Origin: Methylococcaceae bacterium
Lineage (GTDB): Bacteria > Pseudomonadota > Gammaproteobacteria > Methylococcales > Methylomonadaceae
Assembly (NCBI GenBank): GCA_013140465.1
Contig: JABFST010000044.1
Location: forward strand, 1 to 10,223
Direction of reading: 5' to 3'
DNA: 10,223 bases
Below, in pieces: positions 1 through 6,567 of this stretch. The translations under genes were made by a program, and so were the position numbers. A model generated the notes under the pieces. That model was given only the letters and a program-made list of their open reading frames with translations, was not told where the DNA came from and made no database searches. Numbering within the stretch: the stretch's first letter is position 1; each line of letters begins with the position of its first letter.

Positions 1-258
1 TTGTTACTGCTGTTGTAACTATTCAGCATCCGGTGCACAACAGCCGTTCGCTGAGCGAAGTCGAAGCGAGCAAACCGGCTTCGACTCCGCTCAGCCTACG
101 GTAAAGACTCCGCTCAGCCTACGGTAAGTTTTTGTTACTGCTGTTGTAACTATTCAGCATCCGGTGCACAACAGCCGTTCGCTGAGCGAAGTCGAAGCGA
201 GCAAACCGGCTTCGACTCCGCTCAGCCTACGGTAAAGACTCCGCTCAGCCTACGGTAA
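1..258. repeat. 131-bp-period tandem duplication of host flank plus left part of MITE
   Basis: Bases 1-127 and 132-258 are identical at every position, a direct repeat with a period of 131 bp. Each unit holds 14 bp of non-element sequence (TTGTTACTGCTGTT) followed by the left 113 bp of the MITE described at 146-315. Four bases, GTTT (128-131), separate the units. The first unit lacks the element's right end, so this is a segmental tandem duplication rather than two independent insertions. The perfect identity suggests it is recent or kept uniform. The array may continue to the left of the window. Confidence 0.93.
15..127 (+). mobile_element. Truncated MITE copy (right end missing)
   Basis: This begins with the same terminal sequence GTAACTATTCAG as the intact elements and is preceded by the same octamer CTGCTGTT (7-14). 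It contains the internal hairpin (arms 50-67 and 78-95) and two of the 23-bp internal units (83-105 and 106-127, the latter one base short of a match), then stops at 127 without the right terminal repeat. It is best explained as the product of the 131-bp tandem duplication. Confidence 0.85.
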
Positions 259-315
259 AGACTCCGCTCAGCCTACGGTAAATTTGACTTATTAGAAGTC
301 GCTCTGAATAGTTAC
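146..315 (+). mobile_element. MITE, 170 bp, 12-bp TIRs, 8-bp target duplication (IS66-like ends)
   Basis: This is a small non-coding element bounded by perfect 12-bp terminal inverted repeats: GTAACTATTCAG at 146-157 and CTGAATAGTTAC at 304-315. It is flanked by a perfect 8-bp direct repeat, CTGCTGTT, at 138-145 and 316-323. Inside is an 18-bp hairpin with one mismatch (arms 181-198 and 209-226) and three tandem 23-bp units (214-282). It has no ORF, so it would need a transposase supplied in trans. IS66-family elements have GTAA ends and 8-bp target duplications, so an IS66 transposase is the likely mover; this is inference, as no transposase lies in the window. It sits about 10 bp beyond the stop codon of the cytochrome gene, where its hairpin could also act as a 3' end structure. 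Confidence 0.9.
214..282 (+). repeat. Three tandem 23-bp units inside MITE copy 1
   Basis: Units run 214-236, 237-259 and 260-282, each starting GACTCCGCTCAGCC and ending TACGGTAAA. Each unit repeats most of the right arm of the internal hairpin, so the left arm at 181-198 could pair with any of them. The truncated copy has two units and the copy at 6335 has four, so the number varies among copies. Confidence 0.95.
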
Positions 316-333
316 CTGCTGTTTTGGGTAAAA

Positions 334-3300
334 TTATTTAAAGGATTTGTACTCCTTTTCCCAAGGGGTGTTACGGAAGCTAATTTTTTGTGAATGGCAG
401 TCCGTACAATTGACGATTTGCCCCGCTTCTAACGTAACGGTTTTCTTCTTTTTTTCAATTACCATATCTTTGTACACGCGTTTGACTTGCGTTTTCGCCA
501 AACGGTTGCCGGACTTATGATTTTTGCCATGACAAGCTGCGCATTGGTCTTCGCCATTGGGCCCTGGGATGGTGGCAGACACTGAATGCCAGCCGCCCGG
601 GGTATTGTTGGCATCCAGCGGCGCGTCACTATACCAATTGGCATCGTTGATCGGATGCAAGCCATGCGGCCCAGCCAGATAACCCTTGGCATTGCTGGCT
701 AACACTAAAGTACCACGCTTACCATAAGCCACGGGCAGATCATTGGCTAACATACCATCGGCAAAACTGTTGTTATTGCCGTCTTTAGAATGGCAAGTAT
801 CGCATTCCATCAACGTGCCGTCATACCCTTGCAGCTGTTTGGCGGTCACGTTGTCGTTGGCGTTGGGATCCGTTATAGGCCAAGTGGTGTGGGCTGAGCC
901 GTGGCATAAAGAACATGGCACATTACCGTGGCTATCGGCGCTTTTGCGGAACAAAGGCGAGGCGGTGACTTCTGCCAATTCCCCGTTAATGCTGTTATTG
1001 ACGGGTATATCATTACATTCTGTCGTGCCAAAACAAACTTTATCAAAAGCCCGCGCCAAGCCTACCCGTTTGACCAATAACGTCGATGGCAACACTGCAA
1101 AGCGTTGGTCGATGCTGTCTTTGGCGATCGCTTTGGTAGTCGCGGCTTTGTCGGTTTTATCATAAGCCAAGCGTGCGGCGGTTGGGTTGTCGCCAAAATG
1201 GCAAGAGCCGCAATTGGGTTCGTCATACTCGGCAACCCTGAACGCATGTTTGTCACCAATTTTTTTGCCTGAAAAAGGCCACAAACCACCTGTGGCTTGC
1301 ATGTCGCCATGACAGCTTTCGCACTTTAAGCCAGCGGACAAATGGATGTCGTGATAAACCTGCTCAGTTTTACCAGCGTGGCAAATGGCGCAGTTTTCAG
1401 TCATGTCCGTCAGTTTAGTGCTTGCGGTACTGGGCAACATCGCACCGTTGGCATCGCGTTTTAAATCAAATTGCAATAGCAACTCGCCTTTGGGGTGCAT
1501 AGGCACTAATGCGGGGTCGAAGTTATTGCGCTTGCCGTCGTATTGCCCGGCTATATCCAGCTTAAAGTCGTCTTTTTGTTCAGGATCCCAACCTGCACCA
1601 CCAAAGGGGATATGGTGTCCGCGCTTGTCACGGATCAACTCACCTTTCGCGTGGGCGATGCCATCGGGTGCGGCATTGGCGGGTACGGCTTCTTTATAGA
1701 CTTGTAAGCGTCCGTGGAATGCGTGCATGGTGCGTGAATATTGGCTATAAACTATCCGCGAATCATAGGTCGAACCACGCCCCACATCATGGGTGATGTT
1801 GGAAACATGGTGGCCACCGCATGACGGCGGGTTGAGGGTGGTGGCAGTCGCTTTGTCTTCCAAGTTATCAGCAAATTGGGACACGAACGGTTTCGGGGCT
1901 GTAGGCCCGCCTGCCGGGTTGCCGGGGCCAAAACTATCATAATAATCATGCAGGATGGACATATTCAGCAAAGCTGCCTTTTCTTTGGCGGCTTGGGTGT
2001 CGTTTTCCGGCGCATAAAAGTTCAGTTGGACTTGCAGCTTGCCGTCTTGGATGCGATACGCCCGGATACGGTCGCCGCGCAAAATCATCGGTTTGTTGGT
2101 GATATTGCTGATAAAGTCAGTGCCGTTGGTATTTTTTACGAATAGGGGTTTGTAAACGGCATCTTGGTCAAAGCCAACACCTTTTCTTAAATACACCCCA
2201 TTAGCATCTAAGGGGTTGACCATTTGGTAGGTGTTTTTGCCTGCCGCATCGGTACTGACGATTTTTAACTCAAAGCGGTTTTGAATGGCTGGCGCCCAGA
2301 TACTGTCGTGGTTGCCGGGGTAAGTGCTGCCCGAGCCATTGGGGTGGGCACTGCCATCGCCTTTGGCTTCAGGATCACCGACTGTGACGGGGGTACGCCA
2401 AACCTCATCATTGCCAGAAATGCCGCCTTTACTATGACAGGCAGCACAACTGACTTCGCTGGAACTGGTGACTACCGCATCGGCGGCCGCTAACGTTTGT
2501 GTGCCTTGTTTGGCGACTACGCGCATCAATGGGAATGGGTTTTTGCGGCCTTTATCATCTACACCCGTAATCGGCAGCATTTGCGCACTAAAAGAGCCGT
2601 CGGTGGCGGCAACCTTGATTTCTTGCTCGTCATTACGCGAATACGCGCCGCTTTTACCCGGCATAGCCCGTTTACCCGTCAAATTATCGAGTGTTGCCCC
2701 GCCGCCTTCATCAAGGTTAGTCAATTGTGGGGACGGTGCAGACGTAAGGCCCGTCAAGCTGGAACCACCATTGTTATCGCGGTTTGTAACGCGGTCATAC
2801 AAGCCCGTTTTTTTGATGCCATCAGCCTGGGCACCGTCATAACTTTTATTGGGCAAAATTTTGGTGATCCGTTTAGTGGCATCTTTATTAAGCGCGTTGG
2901 CATCGCTAGCATCATAGTTTGCACCAGCCGTGCCGTCAGCAAACCAGTTTTGGCTGGTCGAGTTTATCGAGTCACTACCTACTGGGTCTAAAGGATTGAA
3001 AGCCGCAGAATAAAACACATTCACATCCCCTAAAGATTGCACCATCGGTTTTTTGGGGTCTTTTTTATAGACTATCGCATTGAGGGCTTGGGTTTGGATG
3101 TATTGGTTATAGCTGGTTAAGCTGATACCCACTTCACTTTTTTCATTGAAAGGAAAGACCGCATAAGCCCCCGTCATAGCGCTCGCCGCAGCGGGCTTGG
3201 CAGCCGATTCAGCAACAGGTGGCGGCAAATTTGGCACATTCGGGGCAACCGCCACAACCACAGAATCTTGGCATTGATTGCCGTTTACGGTAGCGGTATA

Positions 3301-3894
3301 GCTGACGGCATAACGTCCTGCGTGTTTGTAACTGGCGGTATCACTCGCCACACCCGCTGCTGTTGTAGTGGCGGTTTTTTTATCGCCATTGCCAAAATCC
3401 CAAGCAATAGCGGGCAAAAGCTGTTTGCCTACAAACTGCGTCTGCGCCGTAAAGGTAATGGCTTCCCCTGTTTTTACCGAAACCTTGCTGGCACTGATGG
3501 CACAAGACAGGCTGGTAGCGCAGCTTTTTGGCGCACCGCTAACTTTTACGAAACTCGTGATATTGCCAACTTCGACGCGCAGGGCGCAAGGCGCAATGTC
3601 AAGGGGGAGCGCGTAATTCACACGTTTTTTATAGTCGGTGCGCATGGCATGGAGCAAAACCCCGCTAGCGGCATCATAAATTGACACAGGCATACCCGCC
3701 GCCGCGTTGGTGCCAGATACGCTGCCCACATAGTTCAGCACATTATTTTTAAAACTGGCTTTTAAAGCCACTTTTGTAGCAGGGGTTGTTGCCGCCACCG
3801 ATAAGGCAGGGTGCAACACAAACAGCAAGCTAGGGACTAACGCGAGCAAGGGCAAGCCCAGCACACGATGCCCTTTATTGATAAGGTATGGCAT
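334..3894 (-). CDS. Secreted multihaem cytochrome c with PKD-like domain (8 CxxCH + 1 CxxHH)
   Basis: This is a predicted extracytoplasmic electron-transfer protein of 1186 residues. Residues 1-35 look like a Sec signal peptide (basic start, hydrophobic core at about 11-33, cleavage probably near SVAA). There is no lipobox cysteine, so it should be periplasmic or secreted rather than a lipoprotein. Residues about 130-217 resemble a PKD/Ig-like domain, with WDFGNGD at 165-171. Canonical haem-binding motifs start at C483, C835, C858, C895, C994, C1031, C1118 and C1163. A ninth site at 692-696 reads CGGHH, lacking the second cysteine. Seven of the eight haems therefore cluster after residue 834, and the first stands far upstream. 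C954 and C960 could form a disulphide. The start is supported by a perfect AGGAGG six bases upstream. The gene stands alone, with no partner porin or quinol oxidase visible, so its redox partner is unknown. Large surface or periplasmic multihaem cytochromes are known from methanotrophs and metal reducers; I cannot assign this one to a named family. Confidence 0.93.
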   Translation of the reverse strand: MPYLINKGHRVLGLPLLALVPSLLFVLHPALSVAATTPATKVALKASFKNNVLNYVGSVSGTNAAAGMPVSIYDAASGVLLHAMRTDYKKRVNYALPLDIAPCALRVEVGNITSFVKVSGAPKSCATSLSCAISASKVSVKTGEAITFTAQTQFVGKQLLPAIAWDFGNGDKKTATTTAAGVASDTASYKHAGRYAVSYTATVNGNQCQDSVVVAVAPNVPNLPPPVAESAAKPAAASAMTGAYAVFPFNEKSEVGISLTSYNQYIQTQALNAIVYKKDPKKPMVQSLGDVNVFYSAAFNPLDPVGSDSINSTSQNWFADGTAGANYDASDANALNKDATKRITKILPNKSYDGAQADGIKKTGLYDRVTNRDNNGGSSLTGLTSAPSPQLTNLDEGGGATLDNLTGKRAMPGKSGAYSRNDEQEIKVAATDGSFSAQMLPITGVDDKGRKNPFPLMRVVAKQGTQTLAAADAVVTSSSEVSCAACHSKGGISGNDEVWRTPVTVGDPEAKGDGSAHPNGSGSTYPGNHDSIWAPAIQNRFELKIVSTDAAGKNTYQMVNPLDANGVYLRKGVGFDQDAVYKPLFVKNTNGTDFISNITNKPMILRGDRIRAYRIQDGKLQVQLNFYAPENDTQAAKEKAALLNMSILHDYYDSFGPGNPAGGPTAPKPFVSQFADNLEDKATATTLNPPSCGGHHVSNITHDVGRGSTYDSRIVYSQYSRTMHAFHGRLQVYKEAVPANAAPDGIAHAKGELIRDKRGHHIPFGGAGWDPEQKDDFKLDIAGQYDGKRNNFDPALVPMHPKGELLLQFDLKRDANGAMLPSTASTKLTDMTENCAICHAGKTEQVYHDIHLSAGLKCESCHGDMQATGGLWPFSGKKIGDKHAFRVAEYDEPNCGSCHFGDNPTAARLAYDKTDKAATTKAIAKDSIDQRFAVLPSTLLVKRVGLARAFDKVCFGTTECNDIPVNNSINGELAEVTASPLFRKSADSHGNVPCSLCHGSAHTTWPITDPNANDNVTAKQLQGYDGTLMECDTCHSKDGNNNSFADGMLANDLPVAYGKRGTLVLASNAKGYLAGPHGLHPINDANWYSDAPLDANNTPGGWHSVSATIPGPNGEDQCAACHGKNHKSGNRLAKTQVKRVYKDMVIEKKKKTVTLEAGQIVNCTDCHSQKISFRNTPWEKEYKSFK

Positions 3895-3900
3895 ATATAT

Positions 3901-3906
3901 CCTCCT
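3901..3906 (-). promoter_or_regulatory. Strong ribosome binding site of the multihaem cytochrome gene
   Basis: The minus strand reads AGGAGG six bases before the ATG at 3894-3892, a full anti-Shine-Dalgarno match at good spacing. This fixes the start and places the signal peptide in frame. It also suggests high translation. Confidence 0.88.
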
Positions 3907-4204
3907 AATTATTAGTATTAACGGCGGCCCTTAGGGCATAACCGAAACAATTAAGGCAAATATTGTGCCTAATATAGGAGATAAGCGTTTTTACGGGGAT
4001 TAAGAAAATGTAAGTGATTGATTACTGGTTGGTCGGGTGACAACAAAGTGGTGTTTAGGAAAAATTCCTACCGTTACACTAGGAAAATTTAAGCTTATAA
4101 GCAGCCTAATGACTGTTTTGGATGAAATCAGTTTGAAATTTTTTTCAAAAGTAGGGATATGGCTCAGTTTTGCGTAAAAAATAAGCCATTTCACACAACC
4201 ACAC
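3907..4204. other. Intergenic region upstream of the cytochrome gene, with small dyads
   Basis: No convincing gene lies here. It should hold the cytochrome promoter and the 3' end of the hydrolase operon, both on the minus strand. I found no good -35/-10 pair. Visible structures are a perfect dyad TAGGAAAAATTCCTA (4056-4070) with a matching half-site TAGGAAAA 24 bp further on (4080-4087), an AT-rich inverted repeat TTTGAAA/TTTCAAA (4132-4149), an ATGGCT/AGCCAT pair (4159-4189) just downstream of the hydrolase stop, and GCCC-TTA-GGGC (3927-3937) in the cytochrome leader. None is a clear rho-independent terminator. Confidence 0.5.
4056..4070. promoter_or_regulatory. Possible operator dyad TAGGAA-N3-TTCCTA
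   Basis: This is a perfect 6-bp inverted repeat with a 3-bp spacer, about 160-180 bp upstream of the cytochrome start codon. A further TAGGAAAA half-site starts 24 bp from the first one. The spacing and symmetry fit a dimeric regulator, but no regulator family is identified and the AT-rich composition makes chance plausible. Confidence 0.25.
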
Positions 4205-4978
4205 CTAGGCTGTTGTGCTTGCCACCCAGTCTTTGAGTTGGGTGATAACCCAAGCACCGTCATCTAAGGTTAAGTCATGCCCAGCCCAAGGGTGGCGGCG
4301 GATAGGCAATTGCCATTGTTGTTGTATGGCATCGGCACAACGGGGCGAAACCAGTTGGTCGCCCAAACCGCTAAGCAGCAAGATGGGGATTTGTGGGGGA
4401 AGGTCTTGCGGGCGATAACGCGCGGCAGCGATGATTTGCCTGAGCATGTTGCCTAGGCTAACCGGGCGCAGTTGTTGTATATGCGCCCACGCCTGGCTAT
4501 TGGCATCGTCGTGGTCCCGGCAACGGCTAACCAGTTGCAGGATGGCGCGTTCGCGCTTGAGCAAGTCGCGCTGGCAGATTAGAGCCAAAAATTTGGGGTA
4601 GCATTGCCAACGTAAGCGCAGATAAAACGGGCTTAAGCTGGCAAAACTTGGGTTTATTAAAATGGCGTTGCTGATTTCTGTAGGATAGCGTTGTTGCCAA
4701 TCCCAAGCCACCATTGCGCCTAACGAGATGGCTAAAATGGTGACGGGTTGCTGTAGATAGCCGTTGGCGTGTGCATGGTCGCGCACGGTAGCGGTGATGT
4801 CTTGTAGTTGGCTTGGGCTAGGGTCTTGATAGTGGTGTCCGGTGCCGGGCAAATCCAGTAGCGTGATGCGCACCTCAGGAAATGCGGCTTGCAGCAACGG
4901 CACAAAATCGCCCCAATGGGCGGATTCGCGTGCCAGACCTCTGAGCAGTAGCCAGTGTGGGGCGAGTTTATTGTCCAT
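4205..4978 (-). CDS. Alpha/beta hydrolase fold protein, second gene of operon with M14 peptidase
   Basis: This 257-residue protein has an alpha/beta hydrolase layout. The N-terminal strand and oxyanion region (WLLLRGLARESAHWGDF, 9-25) is followed by DLPGTG (42-47), a nucleophile elbow ILAISLGAM (81-89) with Ser85, an acid candidate GLGDQLVS (204-211) with Asp207, and GHDL (233-236) with His234. The triad Ser85-Asp207-His234 appears complete, although the elbow is AxSxG instead of the usual GxSxG and the usual HG near the N-terminus is RG. There is no signal peptide, so it is probably cytoplasmic. The ATG lies inside the end of the upstream peptidase gene (11-bp overlap), implying translational coupling. 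Substrate is unknown; an esterase or a small acyl/amide hydrolase acting with the peptidase is possible. Confidence 0.88.
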   Translation of the reverse strand: MDNKLAPHWLLLRGLARESAHWGDFVPLLQAAFPEVRITLLDLPGTGHHYQDPSPSQLQDITATVRDHAHANGYLQQPVTILAISLGAMVAWDWQQRYPTEISNAILINPSFASLSPFYLRLRWQCYPKFLALICQRDLLKRERAILQLVSRCRDHDDANSQAWAHIQQLRPVSLGNMLRQIIAAARYRPQDLPPQIPILLLSGLGDQLVSPRCADAIQQQWQLPIRRHPWAGHDLTLDDGAWVITQLKDWVASTTA

Positions 4979-6062
4979 ACCAAAGTGCCTGTGCTTGTGA
5001 TGAATAAGTGGCGTGTGCTTGCGGGCTTAAGTGCGCCCATTGTGTGGGGTATAACAGGCTTCTGTGCAAAAAATCAAACAGCAAGAAATGTCTGCGCAAC
5101 ACCCGTTGTTGCCGATGTGGCAACAACGGGTGGAATAAGCCATGCCGCGAAAACAAATGGGTGGGGTTTTTGCGTAACCATAGCCATGAACCCATTTCGA
5201 GGGTTAAGGGTAAAAACACCTGTCCCGCTGTCATTTGTTGGGTAAATTGGTCTAGCAGATAATCCCATAAGTCACCGTTAATCACATACTCTAGGCACAT
5301 GGGTTCTATTTTATAGATATGGTGTGGGTAGCAGCGGTCAAAACGCTGTTTAAGGGCCAAGGTTTGCGCAATAAACGTGTAGGGTACTGGCGTGGACGCA
5401 TAGGGAAACCAGAGGCGGTCTTTAATGCCAAATCCTGAATGCAAATCGAGGGCAATCGCGAGTGGGGAATTAAATAGCTGTTGTTTAATAAGATCGCACA
5501 AGGCCAAGGCTTCGGGTTCCATAAACCCAACCTCGCCACGAAACCACGGCAGATGCCGCGTGTAGCGTTGCCCGCTGTAAAGCCGGGTTGCACCCACACC
5601 TTCTACGGGGGCGTTGCGCATTAAATCTACGCCGTTACCGTTACAGCGCGTACCCGCATAGACACCGACCGGATTGACCAAAGGCACGAACACAAGGCGT
5701 GATTTTTCTAAACGTGCCATAAACTCTTCATCCCAATCCAGCAACTGGTTAAGGGTGTCCATATACGACAAAATGACTTGTGAGCCGATTTTTTCCAGCC
5801 CATGTACGCCGCCAATAAACACCAGTACGGGCGCATCAGGCGCATCTGAGCCTATGCTGACACTGTGGATCGGAAAATCCCGGCCTTTATGGTGGATTTG
5901 GGCAATGGTTTGGGTGCGGGCATGGTCGCCAAGGCGGTCTATGATGCGTTCGAGTTGCTGTAGCTCTGGAAATCTAGGGCCTGTCATAAGTTGGGTTAAT
6001 AGCGGGTAGGCGGATGAGATTGTGTAGGTATTGTATGGGAGTCGCTTTAGCCTCCACTGCAA
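4968..6062 (-). CDS. M14-type zinc carboxypeptidase family protein
   Basis: This protein of up to 364 residues has the signatures of an M14 (carboxypeptidase A-like) metallopeptidase. GGVHGLEKIG contains the zinc ligands His87 and Glu90; NPVG (130-133) and GVDLMRN (144-150) supply the substrate-binding segment; LDLHSG contains the third ligand His208; and LTLEMGSW contains a candidate catalytic Glu289. There is no signal peptide, so it is probably cytoplasmic, acting on peptides, murein fragments or an amide-linked small molecule. The start is uncertain: the longest frame opens with TTG at 6062 with only a distant GAGGG upstream, while the first ATG (5987, residue 26) has no clear Shine-Dalgarno. 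The end overlaps the alpha/beta hydrolase start by 11 bp. Residues are intact, so an active enzyme is expected. Confidence 0.87.
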   Translation of the reverse strand: MQWRLKRLPYNTYTISSAYPLLTQLMTGPRFPELQQLERIIDRLGDHARTQTIAQIHHKGRDFPIHSVSIGSDAPDAPVLVFIGGVHGLEKIGSQVILSYMDTLNQLLDWDEEFMARLEKSRLVFVPLVNPVGVYAGTRCNGNGVDLMRNAPVEGVGATRLYSGQRYTRHLPWFRGEVGFMEPEALALCDLIKQQLFNSPLAIALDLHSGFGIKDRLWFPYASTPVPYTFIAQTLALKQRFDRCYPHHIYKIEPMCLEYVINGDLWDYLLDQFTQQMTAGQVFLPLTLEMGSWLWLRKNPTHLFSRHGLFHPLLPHRQQRVLRRHFLLFDFLHRSLLYPTQWAHLSPQAHATYSSQAQALWYGQ

Positions 6063-6334
6063 AGCTAAAGCAACACCCTCAAACCTTAAAATCAGAGTCT
6101 TAAAAAATACAAATTAGCTATGGGGGTATTGGTCATCATACGTTTACAGCCTCGGATAGGATAACGCCGTTATTGTACAGGCATATAAATGGCCTGTTGC
6201 AATTTTGCGCCGTGGGGTAAGCGCCCACGTTGCCATGTTATAATCAAAGCCTTGCCAGATGCGAGTTGGGGATACCATCAGTGGTTTTACAGTGTTTTTG
6301 TGACAACCTTACCATACCTGATTGATGAACTTTT
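6063..6334. other. Divergent intergenic region between M14 operon and YgfX-like gene
   Basis: No gene is supported. The region must serve the minus-strand peptidase operon and the plus-strand YgfX-like gene. The only strong signal is the plus-strand extended -10 at 6236-6244. It ends with the octamer GAACTTTT (6327-6334), the left target duplication of the adjacent MITE. Before that insertion the sequence would have continued straight into position 6556. Confidence 0.6.
6211..6244 (+). promoter_or_regulatory. Extended -10 promoter with overlapping dyad, upstream of YgfX-like gene
   Basis: The sequence TGTTATAAT (6236-6244) is a perfect consensus -10 with the TGn extension, so transcription would begin near 6251 towards the YgfX-like gene. 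There is no -35 match; at that place is a perfect dyad CGTGGG-N7-CCCACG (6211-6229), which could bind a regulator. Transcripts from here now pass through the MITE inserted about 85 bases downstream. Confidence 0.5.
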
Positions 6335-6354
6335 GTAACTATTCAGCATCTGGG

Positions 6355-6394
6355 GCACAACAGCCGTTCGCTGAGCACAACAGCCGTTCGCTGA
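6355..6394 (+). repeat. 20-bp tandem duplication inside MITE copy 2
   Basis: Two perfect copies of a 20-bp unit starting GCACAACAGCCG lie side by side at 6355-6374 and 6375-6394. Copy 1 and the truncated copy have it only once. It looks like slippage after or before transposition. Confidence 0.93.
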
Positions 6395-6422
6395 GCGGAG
6401 TCGAAGCGAACAAACCGGCTTC

Positions 6423-6514
6423 GACTCCGCTCAGCCTACGGTAAAGACTCCGCTCAGCCTACGGTAAAGACTCCGCTCAGCCTACGGTAAAGACTCCGCT
6501 CAGCCTACGGTAAA
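6423..6514 (+). repeat. Four tandem 23-bp units inside MITE copy 2
   Basis: Units run 6423-6445, 6446-6468, 6469-6491 and 6492-6514 with no mismatches, the same unit as at 214-282. They are directly abutting with no spacers. Confidence 0.95.
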
Positions 6515-6515
6515 T

Positions 6516-6544
6516 TTGACTTATTAGAAGTCGCTCTGAATAGT
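6516..6544 (+). promoter_or_regulatory. Outward-facing promoter-like sequence at MITE right end
   Basis: TTGACT (6516-6521, five of six to the -35 consensus) is followed after exactly 17 bp by AATAGT (6539-6544, four of six to the -10 consensus, keeping the key A and final T). Predicted initiation is about 6551, some 16 bases before the ATG of the YgfX-like gene. The same pair occurs in copy 1 at 284-289 and 307-312, where it would fire antisense into the cytochrome gene. This is a sequence match only. Confidence 0.35.
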
Positions 6545-6567
6545 TACGAACTTTTTTACTAAAAGCA

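Larger units (their letters stand above)
6335..6547 (+). mobile_element. MITE, 213 bp, 12-bp TIRs, 8-bp target duplication (second intact copy)
   Basis: This is the same element as at 146-315 and in the same orientation. The terminal repeats GTAACTATTCAG (6335-6346) and CTGAATAGTTAC (6536-6547) are perfect, and the target duplication GAACTTTT is perfect at 6327-6334 and 6548-6555. The internal hairpin is a perfect 18-bp stem (6390-6407 with 6418-6435, 10-nt loop). It is 43 bp longer than copy 1 because it has a fourth 23-bp unit and a duplicated 20-bp unit (6355-6374 and 6375-6394). It lies inside the leader of the YgfX-like gene, ending 20 bp before its ATG. Confidence 0.92.

Noticed and set aside
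1801..1835. Frameshift or sequencing error at the CGGHH site
   Set aside because: The reading frame is open on both sides for hundreds of codons, and restoring CxxCH would need two substitutions.
743..3684. Several plus-strand and other-frame open frames inside the cytochrome gene (up to 164 codons)
   Set aside because: They lie opposite a long gene with clear haem motifs, signal peptide and ribosome site, and their translations show no recognisable domain.
4159..4189. Terminator for the hydrolase operon from ATGGCT/AGCCAT
   Set aside because: Only six pairs, a 19-nt loop and no T-run directly after it on the minus strand.
4000..4263. Minus-strand open frame of 87 codons across the intergenic region
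   Set aside because: It overlaps the end of the hydrolase gene, has no family resemblance and no good ribosome site.
4955..5262. Plus-strand open frames of 84-96 codons with several cysteines
   Set aside because: They are antisense to the M14 peptidase gene, and the cysteine pattern follows from the complementary coding sequence.
6423..6514. Possible CRISPR array from the regular 23-bp repeats
   Set aside because: The units abut with no spacers and are inside a transposon-like element; no cas genes are present.
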